Position numbers and translations under genes: made by a program. A DNA stretch of 64,000 bases, taken from NCBI GenBank assembly GCA_934728585.1, contig CAKVDZ010000004.1, forward strand, positions 1 through 64,000. The letters run 5' to 3'. The first letter of the stretch is position 1. Every line of letters begins with the position of its first letter. Below the pieces are notes generated by a model. The model worked only from the letters and a program-made list of their open reading frames with translations, ran no database searches and was not told the origin of the DNA. This document shows positions 57,747-64,000 of the stretch, in pieces. This DNA is from an uncultured Candidatus Melainabacteria bacterium (GTDB taxonomy: Bacteria; Cyanobacteriota; Vampirovibrionia; Gastranaerophilales; Gastranaerophilaceae).

Positions 57747-58460
57747 ATGCAACTAAATATCAATATAAATTATTTAGCAAATTTAAGAAACACTATTGGC
57801 GGTGGAGAACCAGATATTTTAAAGTTTTCTAGATATTGTGAACATGCTGGCTCTGATGGAATTGTTGCTCATATAAACGATACTCAATCAAATATTTCCA
57901 CTTATGATGTAAAAAACTTAAAACACCATTTAAAAAATCGTTTTATCCTAAAGATGCCTATGACACAAGAAAATAAACAGCTTGCCCTAGATTGCAAGCC
58001 TGATACTGTCTGCATTGTACCTGTGACAAACGAACCATCACCATCAAAAGGGTTTAATGCATTGAAATTTCAAACAGAACTAAACGATTTTATGGTGCCA
58101 TTGATGTATGAGGGAATTCTCGCAAGCGTATTTATTGAGCCAGAAATCGATCAAGTAAATTCCGCATACAAGGCAGGAATGCATTATGTAGAACTTAACA
58201 CCCAAAAATTTGCAGAAGCTTTCAAAACAGGAAATTTTGAAAATGAATACACAAACCTTAAAGAAGCTGCTGTTTTGGCTCACACTCTAGGTTTAAAAGT
58301 TTCTTTGTGCAAAGAAATTGATTATCAAAACGTAACCAAGCTTACTGAAATTCCAAACGTTTCTGAAATGACAATTGGTCACAGTATTACAATAAAATCA
58401 ATATATAGCGGATTAGATAACTCCGTAAAAGAAATGAAAGAGTTGATAAATGAAAAGTAA
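57747..58460 (+). CDS. PdxJ-like protein with altered active site
   Basis: A TIM-barrel protein that aligns along its length with pyridoxine 5'-phosphate synthase: NININYLANLRNTIGGG, GSDGIVAHIND, ASVFIEPEIDQ, MHYVELNTQKFAEAF and VSEMTIGHSITIKSIYSGL. Yet several catalytic residues known from E. coli PdxJ are changed: the acid/base Glu in NLEM is Lys69 (ILKM), the AGHGLNY loop with its essential His is LCKEIDY, and the Asp-His of NIDH is Asn-Tyr. His42, Glu149 and the phosphate loop GHS remain. It could be a paralogue with another reaction or a worn enzyme. It follows murT by ten bases. Confidence 0.8.
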   Translation: MQLNININYLANLRNTIGGGEPDILKFSRYCEHAGSDGIVAHINDTQSNISTYDVKNLKHHLKNRFILKMPMTQENKQLALDCKPDTVCIVPVTNEPSPSKGFNALKFQTELNDFMVPLMYEGILASVFIEPEIDQVNSAYKAGMHYVELNTQKFAEAFKTGNFENEYTNLKEAAVLAHTLGLKVSLCKEIDYQNVTKLTEIPNVSEMTIGHSITIKSIYSGLDNSVKEMKELINEK

Positions 58461-58764
58461 AGAAGAAATTATAGAAGAAATGCAACAAGTAGTTGAGCAA
58501 ATGCGACTTGACGATTTGGAAGAACGCCCAGAACTTGAAGAAGAATATTTTGATTGTTCTTGTTGCGGTCAAACAAAATCATACGCTGGTTCGATTCAAT
58601 ACGGTGAATACAGACTTTGCAACGACTGTGTTCTTCTTGCCGAAACTGGCTTCGCTCTAAATAAAATCAAAGACGTATCAGAACTTATTGACGCTATGGA
58701 AGACAAACGTCTTGAAGAATTATGCAATTACATAAAACAAGACGAAAAAAGCCATAATAATTAA
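58450..58764 (+). CDS. Small zinc-ribbon protein, unknown function
   Basis: A 104-residue acidic protein. Helical N-terminus (EEIIEEMQQVVEQMRLDDLEE), a zinc ribbon made of CSCCGQ (about 37-42) and CNDC (about 57-60), then a helical C-terminus. No family is recognised. The ATG lies inside the end of the pdxJ-like gene (11-base overlap), so it is the last gene of murT-pdxJ-like-this. Confidence 0.78.
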   Translation: MKSKEEIIEEMQQVVEQMRLDDLEERPELEEEYFDCSCCGQTKSYAGSIQYGEYRLCNDCVLLAETGFALNKIKDVSELIDAMEDKRLEELCNYIKQDEKSHNN

Positions 58765-58767
58765 ACT

Positions 58768-59250
58768 TTAGCCTAAATTTTCAATTGGAGTTGAAATATT
58801 TAAGTCAATATATTTAAAAAAGTTTGTCAAAACGCCAATTGGGAAGAAATAGTTATTATCTGCAGGTACAATTTTTACAATTGCAGATTTTGGGTCAACC
58901 CTTGTAACTGATGCCAAGAATTGTCTATTTGAAACCCTAAATAAAATATAACCGTTTACAGACTGAATTTCATCAATAGTAAATTTATTAGCATTTATGC
59001 TTGCTAAAGACATAAAAAACAATTTATCAACAGAAACAGCATATTTTTTTGTACATTTTTCAAAAGAAATCATTTGAGGTACTGTCGGTGAAACATTTTG
59101 AGGAGTTGTTGTAACTCTTTGAACATTCACTGTTTGAGTAGCGTTTGAAGTCGCAGAAACAGGTTTTACAATAACTTGTTCTGCTGAATTAGCACTTAAG
59201 CCTACAAAAATTATTAAAAATATACCAAAAAATTTTAAGATTCTTTCCAT
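58768..59250 (-). CDS. Secreted protein, unknown function
   Basis: A 160-residue protein with signal peptide (LKFFGIFLIIFVGLSANSA), a serine/threonine/valine-rich linker and an alpha/beta C-terminal domain (YAVSVDKLFFMSLASI, YILFRVSNRQFLASV). The pattern of a signal peptide, linker and small domain is shared with other secreted unknowns here. Its start overlaps the end of polA by 16 bases on the same strand. No function is assigned. Confidence 0.78.
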   Translation of the reverse strand: MERILKFFGIFLIIFVGLSANSAEQVIVKPVSATSNATQTVNVQRVTTTPQNVSPTVPQMISFEKCTKKYAVSVDKLFFMSLASINANKFTIDEIQSVNGYILFRVSNRQFLASVTRVDPKSAIVKIVPADNNYFFPIGVLTNFFKYIDLNISTPIENLG

Positions 59251-62042
59251 GATTTACCCCAGTTAATATCTACCAATAATGGCACTTTCAAATCTGCAAC
59301 ATTTTGCATAGCGTCTGCGACAACCGTTTTAACACGTTCCAACTCGTCTGCAACAACTTCAAACACAAGTTCATCGTGCACTTGCATAACCATTTTTGAT
59401 TTAAAATTATTTTCTTTAAATGCTTTATCAACTTTTATCATCGCAAGCTTGATTAAATCTGCGGCAGTGCCTTGTAAAGGTTGATTTATAGCCGCACGCT
59501 CTGCAAATTCTTTAATCATTCTGTTTGGACTTGATAATTCACTTGCAAGATAACGTCTTCTTCCAAAAATTGTTTCAACATAACCTTTTTCATACGCAAA
59601 AGCAACAGTATTTGTCATATAATCTCTAACTTTTGGATATGTTTCAAAATATTTATCGATAAAACTTTGTGCTTCTTGTGCTGAAATATCAAGTGCTTTT
59701 GCAAGCCCATATTTTGTTTGACCATAAACAATACCGAAATTTACCGCTTTTGCTTTATATCGCATAGCTTTTGTAACTTCTTCAACAGGAACATCAAAAA
59801 CTTTTGACGCAGTTAAACTGTGAACATCAATTCCTGATTGGAAAGCTTCAATCAAATGTTCATCGCCTGAAATATGTGCTAAAAGACGAAGTTCAATTTG
59901 CGAATAATCTGAAGATAAAATTGAATTATGTTCATCTTCAGCTATAAACGCATTTCTAAGCTTGTTACCTTCTTCTGTGCGAATTGGAATATTTTGCAAA
60001 TTAGGATTTGAAGAAGACAAACGTCCTGTAACTGTCACTGTTTGGTTATATGATGTATGAATTCTATAATCCTTAAAGCTTACCAATAAAGGTAACGCAT
60101 CTGTGTACGTTGATTTTAATTTTGTATATTTTCTATAATCTATTAAATATTTACAAATTGGATATTCTTCTGCCAATTCTTCAAGAACTTCTACATTTGT
60201 AGAAAGTTTTGTTCTACCTTTTTTCTTTTTTAATTGAATATTTAATTTATTATAAAGAATTTCTCCAACTTGTTTTGGTGAATTTATATTAAATTCTTCA
60301 CCTGCAATTTCGAAAATTTTAGCTTCATATTCAGATGCTTTTTTCGACATATATTCTGATAATTCGCTCATATAATCAATATCTAGAGCAACTCCATCAT
60401 ATTCCATTTGTGCCAAAATTTTTGTCATTGGAAGTTCAATTTCATCGTGCAAACGCAATTCAGCAACAGATAAATCTTTTAACCAAAATTGAGTTAGTTT
60501 GAAAATTGCAAACGCGCAATCCTGAGCATAAGTTATCAAATCTGTTTGAGGAAGTTCTGAATATTTTGTCTTTTTTGTTGCAAAAGCTAATTCAAACAAA
60601 ATGTGATTAATATAATCCAGCGACAGTGCATTCAATTCGTGACTTCTGTTAGGATTTTTGATATAACTTGCAAGAACAACATCAAAACTCAAATTTTTCA
60701 ATTCTATATCAACAGATTTTAAAATATTTATGTCATTTTTAGCGTTATATGCGTATTTTTTTATCTTTTCATTTTCAAAAATAGGCTTTAATTGCTGAAT
60801 TAAACCGTCTTTATTGGGAATATAAATAGAATTTATTCCGTCCTTTTCATAGGCAATTGCACAGCCAATAAAATTAATTGTTACAGCGTTTTCATAATCA
60901 GCTACAAAAGAAATTGCAATTTCGTCTTTTGTCAAAATTTCTTGAACTATAGGTGCTAAATCGGCTTCTGTTGAAACAACTTTGCTTTCATAAGTTTCTG
61001 TTTCCACAGTTTCTTTTACAGCAGTTGAAAACAACCCTAATTGAACTTGTGCACCAGCATTGTTATTATCTTTAAATTTTACTATTTGTTCTTCCGATTG
61101 TTCTGTATTTTCTATTTTTTTTGTACTTTCGCAATTTTTATCGAATGAGCATAAAATATTATCAATGTTTTTTACAAAAGTGTAAAATTGCATTTTCTTC
61201 AAATATTCTATAACGTTTGAAATTTCAGGCAATTCGACTTTTGTTTCATCAAAATCGAATGGAATATCAACATCTCTGACAATTGTTGCCAAGTATTTGC
61301 TTAGTTTTGCTGACTCCGCACCAGCAATAAGTCTGTTTCTTATCGCATTTTCAGGAATATTTTCAACATCAGAATAAATATCTTCTAGAGAAGAATACCT
61401 TGTTAATAGTAATTGGGCAGATTTTTCGCCAATACCTTTTACTCCTGGAATATTATCGGAAGTATCACCGCGTAAACCTTTATAATCAATTACTTGATTT
61501 GGCCATACTCCCAGTTTTTCGTGAACCTTATACCAATCGTATTCAACCAGTTCACCCTTTGAGGGAATTAAAACCTTAATCAAACCATCTCTATCAATTA
61601 ATTGAAAAGAATCTTGATCACCTGTTAAAATAAGAGTTTTATGCCCCAACTTTGAAGCTTTTGCAGTAATTGTGCCGATTACATCATCTGCTTCAAAACC
61701 CTCTTTTGTGTATATCGGAATATTAAAAGCTTTAAGTCCCTCCATAATAAGTCCCAATTGAGTTCTTAATGGATCAGGCATCGCTTCTCTATTTGCTTTA
61801 TAATCTTTATACTTTTCAACACGGAAAGTTTGTCTTCCGACATCAAATGTAACTGCGATTGAATCAGGTTTGATATTTTTATTTTTTAACAAATCAAAAA
61901 TAGATTTAAAAAAGCCATAAACCGCCCAAGTTGGAGTACCGTCAGAAGTCTTCATTCCAGTACGTTCCAACGCAAAATATTGACGGAATGCAAGCGCATG
62001 TCCGTCAATTAAAATTAAAGTCTTTTGCTGTTGATTTGCCAT
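59235..62042 (-). CDS. polA: DNA polymerase I
   Basis: Repair and Okazaki-fragment polymerase of 935 residues. The 5'-3' nuclease domain has FEADDVIGTITAKA, LTGDQDSFQLI and GDTSDNIPGVKGIGEKSA. The polymerase domain has SSNPNLQNIP, motif A DYSQIELRLLAHISGD, motif B KAVNFGIVYGQTKYGL and motif C MQVHDELVFEV. In the 3'-5' exonuclease region the DxE motif (usual FDTETxxLD) is absent (IAISFVADYENAV), so proofreading is probably lost, as in Taq and Bacillus enzymes. Follows clpX by three bases. Confidence 0.97.
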   Translation of the reverse strand: MANQQQKTLILIDGHALAFRQYFALERTGMKTSDGTPTWAVYGFFKSIFDLLKNKNIKPDSIAVTFDVGRQTFRVEKYKDYKANREAMPDPLRTQLGLIMEGLKAFNIPIYTKEGFEADDVIGTITAKASKLGHKTLILTGDQDSFQLIDRDGLIKVLIPSKGELVEYDWYKVHEKLGVWPNQVIDYKGLRGDTSDNIPGVKGIGEKSAQLLLTRYSSLEDIYSDVENIPENAIRNRLIAGAESAKLSKYLATIVRDVDIPFDFDETKVELPEISNVIEYLKKMQFYTFVKNIDNILCSFDKNCESTKKIENTEQSEEQIVKFKDNNNAGAQVQLGLFSTAVKETVETETYESKVVSTEADLAPIVQEILTKDEIAISFVADYENAVTINFIGCAIAYEKDGINSIYIPNKDGLIQQLKPIFENEKIKKYAYNAKNDINILKSVDIELKNLSFDVVLASYIKNPNRSHELNALSLDYINHILFELAFATKKTKYSELPQTDLITYAQDCAFAIFKLTQFWLKDLSVAELRLHDEIELPMTKILAQMEYDGVALDIDYMSELSEYMSKKASEYEAKIFEIAGEEFNINSPKQVGEILYNKLNIQLKKKKGRTKLSTNVEVLEELAEEYPICKYLIDYRKYTKLKSTYTDALPLLVSFKDYRIHTSYNQTVTVTGRLSSSNPNLQNIPIRTEEGNKLRNAFIAEDEHNSILSSDYSQIELRLLAHISGDEHLIEAFQSGIDVHSLTASKVFDVPVEEVTKAMRYKAKAVNFGIVYGQTKYGLAKALDISAQEAQSFIDKYFETYPKVRDYMTNTVAFAYEKGYVETIFGRRRYLASELSSPNRMIKEFAERAAINQPLQGTAADLIKLAMIKVDKAFKENNFKSKMVMQVHDELVFEVVADELERVKTVVADAMQNVADLKVPLLVDINWGKSWKES

Positions 62043-62045
62043 AAT

Positions 62046-63365
62046 TTATGCAATTTCTTCTTTTACTTTTTTATCTTTTTTGCTTGGAAGTTTAATCAAT
62101 TCAGCCTTATTACGGTTGATAACCATATCTTTTGTAACTGTGAATTTTTTAATGTCTTCTTTTGTTGGAACATCATACATAACGTCTAACATAAGTTCTT
62201 CAACGATAGAACGCAACGCACGAGCACCTGTTTTACGTTTTATAGCTTCTTTTGCAATTTCTTCAATAGCTTCTGGTTCAAATTCTAAATCAACACCGTC
62301 CATTTTCAACAAGCATTGATATTGTTTGATAATAGCGTTCTTTGGTTCTGTTAAAATCATTTTCAATGTTTTTTCATCTAATTGATCAAGAACAGCAAAC
62401 ACTGGAACACGTCCGATGAATTCTGGAATTAAACCAAATTTTAACAAATCTTCTGGTTGCAATTTTTTCAACATTTTTGATTCTTCAGCTTCTTTTTCAG
62501 CCTTTGTTAAAGCTGGTTTTGAACCAAAACCTAAAGATGTTCCGTCATCAGAACGTCTTTCAATGATTTTATCTAAGCCAACAAAAGCACCACCAACGAT
62601 AAACAAGATGTTGCTTGTATCAATTTGGATAAATTCTTGATGTGGGTGTTTTCTTCCGCCTTGAGGTGGAACATTTGCTACTGTACCCTCAATCATTTTC
62701 AATAATGCTTGTTGTACACCCTCACCAGATACATCTCTTGTTATTGATGTGTTTTCTGATTTTCTTGCAATTTTATCAATTTCGTCGATGTAAATGATAC
62801 CTGTTTCAGCTTTTTTAGCATCGAACTCCGCATTTTGGTAAAGTCTAAGCAAGATATTTTCTACATCATCACCTACATAACCAGCTTCTGTCAAGGTTGT
62901 AGCATCTGCAACAGCAAATGGAACATCTAATAACTTAGCAAGTGTTTGAGCTAATAAAGTTTTACCACTACCAGTTGGTCCAACAAGCAAAATATTTGAT
63001 TTTTGGATTTCAACAGTATCCTTGTCTTTACCCTCCTCTTTGTTGTGGCGAAGACGTTTGTAGTGGTTGTATACAGAAACAGCAAGCACTTTTTTAGCAT
63101 CATCTTGTCCAACAATATGTTCGTCAAGATAAGCCTTAATTTCGTGTGGTTTTGGAATTGCTTTTTCTTTTGAAGAAGATCCTTTTTCTTTTGAAGCGCC
63201 TTCTTTTTCTTTACCCTCAAAGAATTCTTCATCTAAAATTTCATTACAAAGTTCCACACACTCATCACAAATGTAAACTTCTGGACCCGCAATAAGTTTC
63301 TTTACTTGGTCTTGGGTTTTTCCACAGAAAGAACATTTTAATCTGCTATCATCGTGCTTTGCCAT
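62046..63365 (-). CDS. clpX: ATP-dependent Clp protease ATP-binding subunit ClpX
   Basis: AAA+ unfoldase that feeds proteins to ClpP. N-terminal zinc-binding domain (CSFCGKTQDQVKKL and YICDECVELC), Walker A LLVGPTGSGKTLLAQTLA, Walker B GIIYIDEIDKIARKS, pore region VSGEGVQQALLKMIEG and sensor/arginine part FGLIPEFIGRVPVF. It is 439 residues. A lysine/glutamate/serine-rich linker (KEGASKEKGSSSKEK) after the zinc domain is longer than usual. AGGAG site; nine bases after clpP. Confidence 0.98.
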   Translation of the reverse strand: MAKHDDSRLKCSFCGKTQDQVKKLIAGPEVYICDECVELCNEILDEEFFEGKEKEGASKEKGSSSKEKAIPKPHEIKAYLDEHIVGQDDAKKVLAVSVYNHYKRLRHNKEEGKDKDTVEIQKSNILLVGPTGSGKTLLAQTLAKLLDVPFAVADATTLTEAGYVGDDVENILLRLYQNAEFDAKKAETGIIYIDEIDKIARKSENTSITRDVSGEGVQQALLKMIEGTVANVPPQGGRKHPHQEFIQIDTSNILFIVGGAFVGLDKIIERRSDDGTSLGFGSKPALTKAEKEAEESKMLKKLQPEDLLKFGLIPEFIGRVPVFAVLDQLDEKTLKMILTEPKNAIIKQYQCLLKMDGVDLEFEPEAIEEIAKEAIKRKTGARALRSIVEELMLDVMYDVPTKEDIKKFTVTKDMVINRNKAELIKLPSKKDKKVKEEIA

Positions 63366-63374
63366 TATTTTCTC

Positions 63375-63965
63375 CTATTGTATAGCATCTCTAGATACAA
63401 CTTTATCAATCATACCATATTCCAAAGCTTCTGCTGGAGTCATGATATAGTCACGGTCTGTATCTTTTTCAATTTTCTTAATTGATTGACCAGTGTTTGA
63501 AGCCAAAATTTCGTTTAATGATTTTTTAATTCTGATGATTTCAGCTGCTTGAATTTCGATATCTGTAGCTTGACCTTGAGCGCCACCTAAAGGTTGGTGG
63601 ATTAATACTCTTGAGTGAGGTAAAGCCATACGTTTACCTTTTGTACCTGATGATAACAAGAATGCGCCCATTGAAGCAGCTTGACCTAAACAAATTGTAG
63701 AAACATCTGCTCTAATGTGTTGCATTGTATCATAAATAGCGAAACCTGCTGTTACTGAACCTCCAGGACTGTTGATGTATAACATAATATCTTTTTCTGG
63801 ATTTTCACTGTCTAATAACAATAATTGTGCAACAACTAAATTTGCAACCATATCATCAATTTGAGTGCCTAAAAAGATGATTCTTTCTCTTAACAATCTT
63901 GAAAAGATGTCGAATGAACGTTCACCTCTGCTTGATTGTTCAATTACTACAGGTACAAAACTCAT
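63375..63965 (-). CDS. clpP: ATP-dependent Clp protease proteolytic subunit ClpP
   Basis: Serine protease forming the 14-mer chamber that works with ClpX. Complete triad: Ser in GQAASMGAFLL, His in LPHSRVLIHQPLGG, Asp in DTDRDYIMTP. The 196-residue length is standard. AAAGGAAATT precedes the ATG. First visible gene of clpP-clpX-polA-secreted protein; a trigger factor gene often precedes clpP and may lie just outside the window. Confidence 0.98.
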   Translation of the reverse strand: MSFVPVVIEQSSRGERSFDIFSRLLRERIIFLGTQIDDMVANLVVAQLLLLDSENPEKDIMLYINSPGGSVTAGFAIYDTMQHIRADVSTICLGQAASMGAFLLSSGTKGKRMALPHSRVLIHQPLGGAQGQATDIEIQAAEIIRIKKSLNEILASNTGQSIKKIEKDTDRDYIMTPAEALEYGMIDKVVSRDAIQ

Positions 63966-64000
63966 TTTTTAAATTTCCTTTCTCTATATTATAATTTATA

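Overview
This is an AT-rich, densely packed chromosomal window with 62 supported protein genes, one tRNA and no insertion sequence, prophage or CRISPR array. The mix is unusual: a cyanobacterial-type glutathione synthetase, several flagellins and a flagellar export ATPase, a membrane pyrophosphatase, and Firmicutes-like items (MurT, RqcH/NFACT, YtxH). It also holds many proteins with polar, low-complexity N-termini that match no common family. This best fits a non-photosynthetic gut relative of cyanobacteria (Vampirovibrionia/Gastranaerophilales). That placement is an inference from gene content and style; no marker gene was compared.

Layout. 1-8 kb: tRNA-Arg with a partial copy beside it, a LOG-family hydrolase, NADP glutamate dehydrogenase, GshB, an alpha-amylase-like protein, a 2-hydroxyacid dehydrogenase and a divergent PurD. 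8-16.5 kb: rph with two small partners, a PHP phosphoesterase, the overlapping reverse-strand operon def-fmt-aroH-rqcH, and pnp. 16.6-20.6 kb: fliI, then the overlapping chain secreted protein-lspA-rluD-membrane protein. 20.8-26.5 kb: three tandem flagellins and hppA. 26.8-29.5 kb: two tandem HNH-nuclease-like paralogues. 29.6-34.8 kb: rsmD-xerD, a HAD protein, an Xre regulator and a large SNF2 helicase. 35-41.3 kb: a coiled-coil protein with a sigma-28-type promoter, then cell-wall genes (class-A serine peptidase-like, NagZ, SpoIID-like) and a pair of unknown paralogues. 41.5-47.7 kb: thrS coupled to a very large double-motor helicase and a separate RecB-like nuclease. 48-54.7 kb: a probable exported filament-like protein, an apparently structured non-coding stretch, gltD, a secreted protein, pgi, a Na+/H+ antiporter and a single-domain LuxR regulator. 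54.8-64 kb: a YtxH/DUF948 membrane cluster, murT, a degenerate pdxJ, small proteins, and the clpP-clpX-polA operon.

The main leads are these. (1) A recombination machine built like AddAB/RecBCD but re-wired: an AddB-like motor fused to an AddA-like motor in one 1286-residue chain, with the PD-(D/E)XK nuclease as a separate, translationally coupled protein. (2) Sigma-28 promoters with exact spacing (TAAA-N8-10 positions-CCGA geometry) in front of two flagellins and in front of two otherwise unknown proteins, which ties those unknowns to the flagellar regulon. (3) Tandem HNH-type proteins whose zinc half-site and HNH core are split by about 185 residues. They share an N-terminal F-[K/T]-G signature with the unrelated amylase-like protein. 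(4) At least eight genes with a -10 box only 6-7 nt before ATG, which points to widespread leaderless transcription. Several enzymes (PdxJ, LspA, PurD) carry changes at key residues.
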